From assembly GCA_036258175.1 (NCBI GenBank), contig DATAEE010000137.1, positions 1 through 64,000 on the forward strand: a DNA stretch of 64,000 nucleotides, given 5' to 3'. Under the pieces are notes generated by a model. That model saw nothing but the letters and a program-made list of their open reading frames with translations. It had not been told where the DNA came from and did no database searches. The DNA comes from DATAEE01 sp036258175. GTDB lineage: Bacteria; Acidobacteriota; Vicinamibacteria; Vicinamibacterales; 2-12-FULL-66-21. Both the position numbers and the translations under genes were made by a program. Of the stretch, positions 33,245 to 42,461 are shown piece after piece (positions within the stretch are counted from its first letter, which is position 1; each line of letters begins with the position of its first letter).

Positions 33245-35681
33245 AGCGGCGTTCATCGCGGCGCTCTTCGCGACGCTGAGTGCCGGAGATCCGCCGGACC
33301 TGCGGCGTCGCGCGGAAGCGGCGCTCGCGCAAATCAACGGCGAGATCGCCCTCGCCGGGCTTCAACGTCCCGTCGAAGTCATTCGCGACCGGTGGGGCGT
33401 TCCCCATGTTTACGCCCAAACGGTCGACGACCTGTTTTTCGCGCAGGGGTTCGTCGCGGCTCAGGACCGGCTCTGGCAGATGGAGATCTGGCGGCGGACG
33501 GCGGAAGGCCGGCTCGCCGAAGTCGCCGGGCCCGACTACGTCGATCGCGACACGCTGGCGCGCCTACTTCGCTACCGCGGTGACATGGACGCGGAATGGC
33601 GGAGTTACGCACCGGACGCCCGTAGGCTGATTGAAGCGTTCGTACGCGGCGTGAACGCGCAGATCACCCACGTTCTCGCCGATCCTGCGCGGCTGCCGAT
33701 CGAATTTCAGCTCGCCGGGTTCGGCCCGGAGCCCTGGACGCCGTCAACCGTGCTCGGACGGATGGCCGGCTACATCATGACTCGCAACGTGCGATCGGAG
33801 GTGCAGCGCGCCCGTCTCGCGGTGCGCGTCGGCCTCGAGCGCGTGCCATCTCTCATGGCGCTCGATCCGCCTGTGCCGTTGACGCTTCCAGACGGACTCG
33901 ATCTCGCCGATTTCACTGATGACGTGCTGCGACTGACGACCGGCGTGGATGCGCCAGTGCAGTGGCCCGGTGTAGATACCGAGAGTTCGAACCCGAAAGA
34001 CGATGAGCCAGGCGCCGGCGACGCGGGCTCGAACAATTGGGTCATCAGCGGCGCCCGATCAGCAACGGGCCGACCCCTGCTTGCCAACGATCCGCACCGC
34101 ACGATTCAACTTCCGTCACTGCGATACACCATCCACCTGAACGGGCCGGGATGGAATGTGATCGGCGCCGGTGAGCCGGCGCTGCCGGGTGTGGCGGCCG
34201 GTCACAACGATCGCGTCGCTTTCGGGTTCACGATCGTTGGCATCGATCAGCAGGATCTCTACGTCGAGCGCCTGCACCCGAATGACAACGAACAGTACTG
34301 GTATCGCGGCGGGTGGGAGCGGATGCAGGTCGAACGGACCACGATCGCTATTCGTCAGGATACGCCGCGCGCGGTCGACCTTCGCTTCACGCGGCACGGC
34401 CCGGTCATCTATACAGACAAGGCGAGGCGCCGCGCCTTCGCGTTGCGCTGGGTTGGCCTCGAACCAGGCACGGCCGGGTATCTCGCTTCGCTGTCCCTCA
34501 ACACGGCGCGCAACTGGACGGAATTCCTCAGCGCGGTCGAACGCTGGAAGGTGCCGTCGGAGAACCTCGCATACGCCGACGTCGATGGGAACATCGGCTG
34601 GGTCGCCGCCGGGCTTGCGCCGGTGCGGCGCGGGTGGGCGGGGCTCCTTCCCGTGCCGGGCGCCGACGGCAAGTTCGAGTGGGACGGTTTTCTGCCGGCC
34701 CGGGACCTGCCCCAGCTTTTCAATCCGGCGAGCGGGTTCATCACGACGGCGAACCACAACATTCTTCCGGACGGCTACACGCACTCGCTTGGCTATGAGT
34801 TCAGCTCGCCGCATCGTTTCGGCCGCATCGTCGAGTTGCTGCGAGATGCCGGGAAACTGAGCGTCGCAGACTTCGAGCGCATGCAGCACGACGAACAGTC
34901 GCTGCCTGCGCGCGCGCTGGTTCATGCACTTCGAGAGTTCTACGCTGCCTCGGATCCGCCAGAACCGGACGCCCGCGCAGCCTTCCGCATGCTCGTCGGA
35001 TGGGACTTCGTGCTGTCCAAGTATTCTCCGGCCGCCGTGTTGTATCGCGCATGGACCGAACGGTTGGCCGTCGCCCTCGGTCGTGAGGTGCAAGGCGCGC
35101 CGGCGTCTGTGGACGCCGTCCTGGACCTGTTGGCTCCCGAAGCGCTGACGACGCCGAATGGATGTTGGGTCGATGGCTCACCTCGAAAGCCGTCCGAGCG
35201 ACGCACACCACTGTTTCCGCCAGACCGCGCTCGAACCTTAAAACAGGCAATCCTGACCGGTCCGTTGCTCGGCGACGCATGGCGCGAAACTGTCCGGCAA
35301 CAGGGGCCGGATCCTGCGAAATGGTCCTGGGGACGGTCGCATCGCGCGGTCTTTGATCATGCACTTGCTACGACGCCCGAGCGGCGCGCGGTTATGAACC
35401 TGGCCGACGTGCCCCGCGGGGGCGACGGTACGACGGTGAATGCGACGGCAGGCGGCGAGAGGCAGACCAACGGCGCCTCGTTCCGCGAAATCGTCGATGT
35501 ATCGGACTGGGATCGCTCGGTGATGATCAACGTGCCTGGGAATTCCGCGCAGCCGCTGAGCCCGCACTACGGCGACCTGCTCCCGCTCTGGGCGGACGGG
35601 CGCTACCACCCGATGTTGTTCTCCCGGGCCGCAGTGACCCGCCACGCTACAGCGCGCCTCGTACTGCGGCCGGCTTCGTGA
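33225..35681 (+). CDS. penicillin acylase family N-terminal nucleophile hydrolase (S45)
   Basis: An 818-residue precursor with a short signal peptide (AAFIAALFATLSAGD). The alpha region contains VIRDRWGVPHVYAQTVDDLFFAQGF and QDRLWQMEIWRRTAEGRLAE. The chain junction is DAGSNNWVISG, with Ser269 as the autocatalytic nucleophile and first residue of the beta chain. The oxyanion and calcium-site region includes LLANDPHRTIQLPSLRY and AAGHNDRVAFGFT. Natural substrates are probably N-acyl compounds such as acyl-homoserine lactones or acylated peptides. It overlaps both neighbours, OsmC by 20 bases and the acyltransferase by four. Confidence 0.92.
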   Translation: MKSRAAEAAFIAALFATLSAGDPPDLRRRAEAALAQINGEIALAGLQRPVEVIRDRWGVPHVYAQTVDDLFFAQGFVAAQDRLWQMEIWRRTAEGRLAEVAGPDYVDRDTLARLLRYRGDMDAEWRSYAPDARRLIEAFVRGVNAQITHVLADPARLPIEFQLAGFGPEPWTPSTVLGRMAGYIMTRNVRSEVQRARLAVRVGLERVPSLMALDPPVPLTLPDGLDLADFTDDVLRLTTGVDAPVQWPGVDTESSNPKDDEPGAGDAGSNNWVISGARSATGRPLLANDPHRTIQLPSLRYTIHLNGPGWNVIGAGEPALPGVAAGHNDRVAFGFTIVGIDQQDLYVERLHPNDNEQYWYRGGWERMQVERTTIAIRQDTPRAVDLRFTRHGPVIYTDKARRRAFALRWVGLEPGTAGYLASLSLNTARNWTEFLSAVERWKVPSENLAYADVDGNIGWVAAGLAPVRRGWAGLLPVPGADGKFEWDGFLPARDLPQLFNPASGFITTANHNILPDGYTHSLGYEFSSPHRFGRIVELLRDAGKLSVADFERMQHDEQSLPARALVHALREFYAASDPPEPDARAAFRMLVGWDFVLSKYSPAAVLYRAWTERLAVALGREVQGAPASVDAVLDLLAPEALTTPNGCWVDGSPRKPSERRTPLFPPDRARTLKQAILTGPLLGDAWRETVRQQGPDPAKWSWGRSHRAVFDHALATTPERRAVMNLADVPRGGDGTTVNATAGGERQTNGASFREIVDVSDWDRSVMINVPGNSAQPLSPHYGDLLPLWADGRYHPMLFSRAAVTRHATARLVLRPAS

Positions 35682-36730
35682 CGAGCCTGGTCAGGCGTCG
35701 ATACCTCGACTGGCTTCGCGGCATAGCAGTCGTCATCATGATCGAGGCGCACACGCTGGACGCCTGGACACGACCCGCCGATCGCGAACTGCGCGTCTTT
35801 GGATGGAGCCTGATTTTCGGAGGGTTCGGTGCCCCGCTCTTCCTTTTCCTGGCGGGTGTGGCCGTTGCCCTGTCCACATCCGCCAAAGTCGCGCGCGGCG
35901 CTTCCACTCACGCCGCTTCGGCCGCGGTCCGTCGCAGGGGCTGGGAAGTTTTCGGTCTGGCGTATCTCTTCCGCCTGCAAGCGTATGTTCTCGGCGGGTT
36001 CTCATCGCTGCGGAGCCTGCTGAAGGTCGACATACTCAACGTCATGGGCCCGTCGATCGTGGCGGCCGCGACGTTGTGGGGCGCCACGCCATCGTTCCTC
36101 AGTCGCATTTCTGCGTTCGGGACAGTCACAGTCGTCATCGCAATGGTAACGCCGGTCGTGCGGGAGATGAGAATCCTCGATCCGCTGCCTGACCCCATCG
36201 AAGCGTACCTGCGGCCCGTGCCCGGACTCACCAACTTCACGCTCTTTCCGTGGGCAGGGTTCGTCTTCGCCGGGACAGCTGTCGGGCTCTTCATCGACCG
36301 AGCGTCGGACGAAGTCCTCGAACGCAAGCTGATGCCGCGCCTGGCGGCTGGTGGCGCACTGATTGCTGCGGCGGGCTACGCGGCGTCCTACTTGCCTCCA
36401 ATCTACGAGCGGTCTAACTTCTGGACCAGCTCGCCGACGTTCTTCTTCCTGCGCGCAGGAATACTGACGCTGGCTATCGGTGCCGCATATGCCTGGGAGC
36501 GGAGTCGGGCTGGCGGGGGCTGGAGCCCGATGGTGCAGCTCGGGCGCACGTCGCTTTTCATCTATTGGATCCACATCGAACTGGTGTACGGTCTCATCGC
36601 CGAGCCGATCAAGCGCAAGCTGCCTTTCGGCTGGGCCATCGCCGCGTTCGTCATCTTTACGGTAGCGATGCTGGGCGTATCGATCGCCAAGACACGCCTG
36701 GTCGAACGTTGGAAGGGAAGGGACCGATGA
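35678..36730 (+). CDS. DUF1624/acyltransferase-3-like membrane protein
   Basis: A 350-residue protein with about ten hydrophobic helices. The N-terminal YLDWLRGIAVVIMIEAHTLDAW carries the His typical of membrane acyltransferases of the heparan-alpha-glucosaminide N-acetyltransferase (DUF1624) group, followed by GGFGAPLFLFLAGVA. It probably transfers an acetyl or acyl group across the membrane to a sugar or cell-wall acceptor. The GTG start overlaps the acylase stop (GTGA), and its own stop overlaps the next ATG, so it is part of the same operon. Confidence 0.82.
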   Translation: MTSLVRRRYLDWLRGIAVVIMIEAHTLDAWTRPADRELRVFGWSLIFGGFGAPLFLFLAGVAVALSTSAKVARGASTHAASAAVRRRGWEVFGLAYLFRLQAYVLGGFSSLRSLLKVDILNVMGPSIVAAATLWGATPSFLSRISAFGTVTVVIAMVTPVVREMRILDPLPDPIEAYLRPVPGLTNFTLFPWAGFVFAGTAVGLFIDRASDEVLERKLMPRLAAGGALIAAAGYAASYLPPIYERSNFWTSSPTFFFLRAGILTLAIGAAYAWERSRAGGGWSPMVQLGRTSLFIYWIHIELVYGLIAEPIKRKLPFGWAIAAFVIFTVAMLGVSIAKTRLVERWKGRDR

Positions 36731-37965
36731 ACCGCCGAAGATTCGCTCGTCTCCTCGCCGGGTCGTCTGCTGCGGTCCTCCTGGATCGAAAGCCGACGTT
36801 CGCAAGTCCCGGTGTTGGACTGGACGCGGGCTTGTCGCAGAAATTTCCGCTCGAACCAGGGCTGACGTTCATGAACGCCGCGAACCTGTGTCCGTCATCG
36901 TTGCCGGTCATCGAATCGCTGCAACGCTGGACCACGGCGCTGGATCGCGATCCATCGCAGGCCACCAAAACGAAGCTCGCTCAGGCGAAAGAAGACACGC
37001 GCGCGGCGCTCGCGAAAATGCTCCGCGCGACGCCGGAGGAGATCGTCGTCACCCGTAACACGAGTGAGGCGAACAACCTGGTCTCGAGCGGACTGGGTCT
37101 AAAGGCAGGCGACGAAGTCGTCATCTTTGCCGATAACCATCCGAGCAACCACGCCGCCTGGCGCGAGAAGGGAGCACGTGCGGGCGTCGTCGTCAACGTC
37201 GTGCCGGCGCCCAGTCCCCATCCCGGCGCTGACTACTATGTCGAAGCGTTTCTGAAGAAGACAACACCGAAGACGAGGGTGTGGGCATTCACGCACGTGA
37301 CGAACACGGTGGGAGATGTCTTGCCGGCGAAGGATCTCTGCCGCGCCGCGCGCGAGCGTGGGATCGCGACTATCGTGGACGGGGCGCAGTCGTTCGGCGT
37401 GCTCGATGTTGACCTCGCGGACCTGGCGCCGGACTTCTACACCGGCAGCGGCCACAAGTGGCCGTGCGGCCCGCGCGAAGTGGGAGTGCTGTACACGGCG
37501 AAACACGCACCGGCGCTCGCGCCAAGCGTCATCAGCCTGTATGCGGGTGCCGTCGGTGCATCGAAAACGCTCGAAGCGTTCGGCCAGCGCGACGAGCCGG
37601 CTGTCGCGGCTTTCGGCGCCGCGGTCACGCTTCGGGCCGAGATCGGCGCCGCCGCCGTCGAACGCCACGCGCGCGAGCTCGCTCAGGCACTCCTCGCCGG
37701 ACTGAAAAAGATCGACGGCGTAAAGATCTGGACCGACGGCAATCCAGAGCGGTCGGCCGCCGTGATCGCGTTCCAGCCGGCGGCGCTGGACGCGCGTGCG
37801 CTCGGAACCGCGCTTTATGAGAGGGATCGAATCGCCTGCGCGACGCGCGGAGGCTCAGATCGGCCCGGCCTGCGGTTCTCGCCGCACATCTACAACACAC
37901 ATGCGGACGTAGAAAAGGTCCTGGCGGCGATCGGCCGTTACGTCAAGAGTGGACCGAGTATCTAG
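36727..37965 (+). CDS. Tat-exported class V aminotransferase / cysteine-desulfurase-like PLP enzyme
   Basis: A 412-residue protein. ATG 36727 gives a twin-arginine signal (NRRRFARLLAGSSAAVLL). The rest is a fold type I PLP enzyme of class V: NLCPSSLPVIESL, VVTRNTSEANNLVSSG, VWAFTHVTNTVGDVLPAK, TIVDGAQSFGVLDVDL, and the PLP Lys in TGSGHKWPCGPREVG. Kynureninase, isopenicillin-N epimerase-like and desulfurase relatives share this pattern. Export of a folded PLP enzyme fits Tat, which moves cofactor-loaded proteins. It starts four bases inside the acyltransferase stop, in an operon with penicillin acylase. Confidence 0.88.
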   Translation: MNRRRFARLLAGSSAAVLLDRKPTFASPGVGLDAGLSQKFPLEPGLTFMNAANLCPSSLPVIESLQRWTTALDRDPSQATKTKLAQAKEDTRAALAKMLRATPEEIVVTRNTSEANNLVSSGLGLKAGDEVVIFADNHPSNHAAWREKGARAGVVVNVVPAPSPHPGADYYVEAFLKKTTPKTRVWAFTHVTNTVGDVLPAKDLCRAARERGIATIVDGAQSFGVLDVDLADLAPDFYTGSGHKWPCGPREVGVLYTAKHAPALAPSVISLYAGAVGASKTLEAFGQRDEPAVAAFGAAVTLRAEIGAAAVERHARELAQALLAGLKKIDGVKIWTDGNPERSAAVIAFQPAALDARALGTALYERDRIACATRGGSDRPGLRFSPHIYNTHADVEKVLAAIGRYVKSGPSI

Positions 37966-39446
37966 GAGACGTCTCCCACTTCGAACAGATGCGCCCGGCC
38001 TCCATCCAGCCTCACGTAGAGGCCGCGCGCCAGCAACGTCGAGCGATCCCACGGGTAGCGACCGCCGCCGACCAGGTCGGCAAACATGAGCCGCGCCGGT
38101 CCACTTGCCGAGAGCTCACCCGCCAGACGAACGTGCCCGCTTGCGGGCGCCGTCGAGTTGTTCACGACCACCACGCGCAGATCGTTTCCCAGTCGCCACC
38201 GCCAGGCGATGAGCTCCGAGGCGCTATTGTCGCCTGTCGGAGCGATCTCGAGCAGCGCCCAGTCGCCTTCGTGGAAGACGCGGTGCCGGGTCGCCTGCCG
38301 CAGCCGCGAGTAGAGCTCTTCGATCGCCGGCTGACGCGGTTCGTCGATCCAGTAGGCGAGTTGCACCGGCGCCCGTACACGGCGCCCTTCGAACTGGCCG
38401 TCGAAGTAGAACCGCATTCCCGGAAGCGTCCCGCACGTCGTGGCGGCGGCTTCGACCCGGCCCGGCCCGAACTCTTCGAGGCTCCGTGGTTCGTCGTGGT
38501 TTTCGAGAAATCGTCCGAGCCGTGACTGATACGAGAGGTCGGCCTGCAGATGGGCGCGGACGCTCTGCGCGTTCTCGTGGAGGAGCCGATCGCGAAGACG
38601 CTTGTCGTACGTGAACGAGAACCCGAGTTCCTGCAGTCGCCATTCCAGGTCCCAGTACACTTCGGCGAGAAAGATGAACCCGGGCAGCCTGGCTGTTGCG
38701 TCCGCCCAGAACTCCGCGTGGGGTCGCCTGCGTCGCACCAGGTCGCCCCACGTTCGCTCGAACACGTCGTTCAGCACCAGCATCGCCATGTCGCAGCGCA
38801 CACCGTCGCAGTGCTCGCCGATGGCCTGGAGCTGAACGATCATGGCGGCGCGCGTGTTGGGGTTGAAGTAGTCGAGCTGTGCGACGTCGGACCAGGGAGC
38901 GAAGTGCGGGTCGCGACCACGGGCGATGTAGCGGCCGGCGTCCGCCGCTTCGACGTACCGGAACGCACGCGGATCCGCACGAAAATCGTCAAGTTTCCCG
39001 TTGACGTAGCGGTCCGGATGATCGTGGATCCACGGAAAGTCGAAGCCGGTGTGGTTTGGAACGAAATCGACGATGAGGCGCATGCCGCGCGCGTGAAGCC
39101 TTTCGCGCGTGACGTCCAGGTCGCGCCAGGTACCGAATCGCGGATCCGGTTCATACGCCCCGATGGAATACGGCGAGCCGGGCACGTCCTCGACCTTCCA
39201 GTCCGGCAGCGCATGATCGAGCTCTTTCATCAACCGCGTATCGCTGCGCGCCATCTGTCGGCCGATCGCGCTCCGCCGCCAGACGCCCATCAGATAGATG
39301 ATGTGAAATCCCTGATCCGCGATCGCATCCCACACCCGATCGGATACCTCCCCCAGCCTCAGCGTGCGGCCATGCACGCGCGACTGGTGCTCGAGCCATG
39401 GCCACAGACTGATCTCCAGAAGATGCGGATGCTGCGACGCGTTCAT
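37962..39446 (-). CDS. GH13 alpha-amylase-family glycosidase
   Basis: A 494-residue cytoplasmic (no signal peptide) TIM-barrel enzyme with all four GH13 regions: LIVDFVPNHTG (I), DGVRCDMAML with the nucleophile Asp (II), FLAEVYWD with the acid/base Glu (III) and FLENHDEPR (IV). A C-terminal beta domain (about 400-494) includes RVVVVNNSTAPASGH. The long insert around RYVEAADAGRYIARGRDPHF is not that of classical amylases. Sucrose-phosphorylase-like or glucanotransferase activity is possible. ATG 39446 was chosen; an ATG 13 codons upstream adds an unconserved tail. The gene end overlaps the PLP enzyme end by four bases. Confidence 0.88.
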   Translation of the reverse strand: MNASQHPHLLEISLWPWLEHQSRVHGRTLRLGEVSDRVWDAIADQGFHIIYLMGVWRRSAIGRQMARSDTRLMKELDHALPDWKVEDVPGSPYSIGAYEPDPRFGTWRDLDVTRERLHARGMRLIVDFVPNHTGFDFPWIHDHPDRYVNGKLDDFRADPRAFRYVEAADAGRYIARGRDPHFAPWSDVAQLDYFNPNTRAAMIVQLQAIGEHCDGVRCDMAMLVLNDVFERTWGDLVRRRRPHAEFWADATARLPGFIFLAEVYWDLEWRLQELGFSFTYDKRLRDRLLHENAQSVRAHLQADLSYQSRLGRFLENHDEPRSLEEFGPGRVEAAATTCGTLPGMRFYFDGQFEGRRVRAPVQLAYWIDEPRQPAIEELYSRLRQATRHRVFHEGDWALLEIAPTGDNSASELIAWRWRLGNDLRVVVVNNSTAPASGHVRLAGELSASGPARLMFADLVGGGRYPWDRSTLLARGLYVRLDGGRAHLFEVGDVS

Positions 39447-39541
39447 AAGAGGGACGGAACTATCCGCGCGCCACCCAGATGTCATTCATCATCCAGGTGC
39501 CGGAAACGTTCAGATAGGCGTTCGCCCCAAACCGGTACTGT

Positions 39542-42385
39542 CTACTTGGCATCCGCCGCGGTCGTGGTTTGAGGCCGTGCGGCGGTGGTACCGAGGTCGT
39601 TGAAATTCATCAACGCGTTGAAGACGAGGTTGAACTCTCCCCAGTTCTGCCACCGGTAGACCGGGTTGGTCGCATAGAGGAGGATGCGTCCCCTTCCGGC
39701 CGGCACGTCGACGATCGCGGGGCGGTTTCTGATCTCGTTCGGGTTTCGCATCAGGCCGCTCAGAACTCCCGCCTCGCCGCCCGTGTACTTCAAGAGGAGA
39801 ACTGGCGCATCGGGGCGCGGCGGCGCGTCGGAGTCCGGCGGCGGGCCGAACGGACCGCCCGCGCCCTGAACCTGCAGAAGCGGTCCGTTGACGTACTTCA
39901 CCGAGATCGTTTTCGCGGTGTAGCCATAAAAGATGGGATGCTCGGGTTTGAGCACCTCGGCCTGCACGATCGGGCGCGGCGCGTAGAACTGACTCGACGG
40001 CCGGCTCGCGTCGACACTGCGCGCCACGCCGAACTCCGGTGGGAAATAGCTGGCCGTCCCGAGCGTCATCAGCAAGCCGCCGGCGTCGAGGAACTTCTGG
40101 ATCTCGACGACGCCCTCGAGGCCCATGCCGCCCGTGATGTCCTCCGACGATCCGTACTCGCCCAGGAACTTGAACTGATCGGTCTTCGTGTAGGCGATCG
40201 GTTTTCCTCGCGAGGGAATGTCGTAGACGATGAACTTGCCGTTGTTACCCTGATTCGGTATCAGCAGCACGTCGTAATCGGCGCGCAGATTGCCCTTGCG
40301 CACCCGTTCCTTGAAGATCAGATCGAACGGCACCTCGAACTTGTCGAACGCGTGCCGGACCCACCCGACTTCCTGCGTACTCCCCCAGGTACTGAACATC
40401 GCGATCCGCGGAAGGTCCGCTTCGTGCATCGGCACCGTCGGCGGCGACGGCAAACCGGCAGCAACGAGACCGAGCTCCTCGACGGCCTTTTTCACCCGGT
40501 CGCCCGCGGAGCCGACGCTTATTACGAGCGAACCCGGCGGAAACTCGCGGCCTTGCGCGTTGAACGACTTCTCGACCACCTGCGAATTCAGGTCTTTGAG
40601 GCGCCACCGGAGCGTGACGACGTTGTTCGAACCGACGTGCGCGACGGCGACGTGTGGACCGGCGCCCGAGATGCTGCCGGGCACCTTCACCTGTGTGACC
40701 GGCTCGACGGCAACGTCGAGGATCCCTTTGTCGGCCACCTCCTTCACCTCGGCGTGCGCCATCAGCCCCATCGTCCATCCGCTGTCGTCGTACGTGCGCA
40801 GCGCCGGATCGGGATAGTTCTGCTTCTCGAGGAGGATCTTCGCGAGGCGCCAATACGGCTGCCCGGCCTTGACGACGAAAGAACCGGGCGGGAATGAAGC
40901 GTCCTTCAGCTTGATCTCCGCGATGGAACGCCCGACTTCGATGCCCTGCAGGCGAAGCACGTTGATGATGAAGGCCACGCGCGTCATGTCGCGCTGGCCC
41001 GCCGGCAGCACAAAAGCATGCGGCGGCTCTTTTTTCCCGGCTTCGATCGAATTGCGCGTTTTGAGATAGAAGTTCTCGAGGACCGTCTGCGGAAACATCG
41101 CGGCGAGCTGCAGGCCGCTGAGCACGCCGGTCTGCGCATAGTTGATGTTGTTCCGCATCGACCAGACGACCTCACGATACGGCGGCAGCGGGCGGTACCA
41201 CTCACGCGTTGTCTGAGATCCTCCGCCGCCCTCACCGCCGCCGGGGCCGCCGCCGATGCGGCGCTTCATGGTCGTCGCGCCGCCGTTGTTGAAGACCTCG
41301 TACATGCGCATCAGCGCGTTGTGGTTGTAGGCCATCGAGCCCAGATATCCGGGCGACCAGCCGTCCATGAAGCCGTGCGTCCACACGCCAGGCATCCCGT
41401 ATTTCGTCAGCTGCGCCATTTCGAAGTTCGAGAACCACGGCAGCTCGGCGAACAGGATGGGATCGTAGTTGGGATTCTGCGGAGCCTGGCCAGAGTACGT
41501 GTAGAGGAACGGAATCGACTCGTGCAGTTCATGGATGATCGGCGCCTTCCACTGCATGTACCAGTCGAGCAGCGCGCGCATCGTGACCTGCGAGAAGTTG
41601 ATGTCGCGGTTGTTGTCGTGAAAAACGTACTTGCCCCAGTACGGCGGACCGGCGACGCGGTCCTGTTCGTTGTCGATGTCGATCAGATGCCGGTAGTACC
41701 AGTCCACGTAACGATCGCGTCCGTCCGGATCGGCCACAGGCGTGATGGTCACGATGAGGTTGTCGCGAATTTGCTTGATGAGCGGCGACGATTCGACCGC
41801 CAGGCGGTACGCGAGCTCCATCAGCATTTCGGAGTGTCCGGTCTCACCGCTGTGGAGTCCGCCCATCAAGTGATAAATCGGCTTCGCCTTGCCGATGATT
41901 TGGCGGACTTGATCCTCCGTGAGCGTTCGAGGATCCGCGATCTGGTTGAGGTACCCGCGATGCTGTTCGAGGTTTTTGATCGCGTCCTCGCCGGCCACCA
42001 CGATCACGACGTACTCGCGTCCTTCGTCCGTCTTGCCGATTGACAGGACCTTCACGCGCGGGCTCTTGGACTCGAGCGCGCGGTAGTACTTCAGGATGTC
42101 GGCGTAGTACGTCAGCTTTTTCGGCGTGCCTATGTGGTACCCGAGCACGTCCTTCGGGGACGGGATGCCGCCGGTCGCTTTGGGAAGGTGATCGACAAGC
42201 GGACTGCTGAACTCGGGGCGCGTCGTCCACTCCTTGACGAGGCGGGCGAATTCCTCGTCCTGCAGTTGGGTGGGGTCGCGGGGCTGGAGAACGGAGTGCT
42301 GAGCCCCCAGCGCAACGACCGCCGTCGTCACGAGGGCAAATGCCCAGAAGAGACGGCGGTGCATCAGAGCACGCAGGCGAGCCAT
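39542..42385 (-). CDS. secreted M14 family zinc carboxypeptidase-like protein
   Basis: A 947-residue exported protein. AAGGAG lies nine bases before ATG 42385, and a signal peptide (MHRRLFWAFALVTTAVVALGA) follows ten residues in. The zinc peptidase domain (about 70-400) has GGLHSGETGHSEM (His and Glu ligands) and IVTITPVADPDGRDRYVDW, with HDNNRDINFSQ. A Gly-rich hinge (GGGPGGGEGGGGS, near 395) precedes about 550 residues that include a glutamine-amidotransferase-like segment (DVLLIPNQGNN, GGLLMTLGTASYFP). Large M14 proteins of this type are common in Acidobacteriota. Substrates are unknown. Confidence 0.88.
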   Translation of the reverse strand: MARLRALMHRRLFWAFALVTTAVVALGAQHSVLQPRDPTQLQDEEFARLVKEWTTRPEFSSPLVDHLPKATGGIPSPKDVLGYHIGTPKKLTYYADILKYYRALESKSPRVKVLSIGKTDEGREYVVIVVAGEDAIKNLEQHRGYLNQIADPRTLTEDQVRQIIGKAKPIYHLMGGLHSGETGHSEMLMELAYRLAVESSPLIKQIRDNLIVTITPVADPDGRDRYVDWYYRHLIDIDNEQDRVAGPPYWGKYVFHDNNRDINFSQVTMRALLDWYMQWKAPIIHELHESIPFLYTYSGQAPQNPNYDPILFAELPWFSNFEMAQLTKYGMPGVWTHGFMDGWSPGYLGSMAYNHNALMRMYEVFNNGGATTMKRRIGGGPGGGEGGGGSQTTREWYRPLPPYREVVWSMRNNINYAQTGVLSGLQLAAMFPQTVLENFYLKTRNSIEAGKKEPPHAFVLPAGQRDMTRVAFIINVLRLQGIEVGRSIAEIKLKDASFPPGSFVVKAGQPYWRLAKILLEKQNYPDPALRTYDDSGWTMGLMAHAEVKEVADKGILDVAVEPVTQVKVPGSISGAGPHVAVAHVGSNNVVTLRWRLKDLNSQVVEKSFNAQGREFPPGSLVISVGSAGDRVKKAVEELGLVAAGLPSPPTVPMHEADLPRIAMFSTWGSTQEVGWVRHAFDKFEVPFDLIFKERVRKGNLRADYDVLLIPNQGNNGKFIVYDIPSRGKPIAYTKTDQFKFLGEYGSSEDITGGMGLEGVVEIQKFLDAGGLLMTLGTASYFPPEFGVARSVDASRPSSQFYAPRPIVQAEVLKPEHPIFYGYTAKTISVKYVNGPLLQVQGAGGPFGPPPDSDAPPRPDAPVLLLKYTGGEAGVLSGLMRNPNEIRNRPAIVDVPAGRGRILLYATNPVYRWQNWGEFNLVFNALMNFNDLGTTAARPQTTTAADAK

Positions 42386-42404
42386 TTCATCCAACTCCTT
42401 GATT

Positions 42405-42427
42405 TGTAGTCGGTTGTGGGCTGTTGG
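42405..42427. repeat. short-period TGTAGTCGGTTGTGGGCTGTTGG-type word repeat
   Basis: Loosely repeated GTNGG/TGTGGG words in the gap between the divergent M14 and DGQHR genes. It resembles the other short-period intergenic words in the window. Weak on its own. Confidence 0.3.
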
Positions 42428-42452
42428 AAAAGCGGCGCGAAGCCACTATACA
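42424..42452 (+). promoter_or_regulatory. sigma70-type promoter of the DGQHR gene (probably leaderless)
   Basis: TTGGAA (42424-42429), a 17-base spacer and TATACA (42447-42452), with the ATG only nine bases further on (42462). Confidence 0.55.
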
Positions 42453-42461
42453 ATCGCACGC

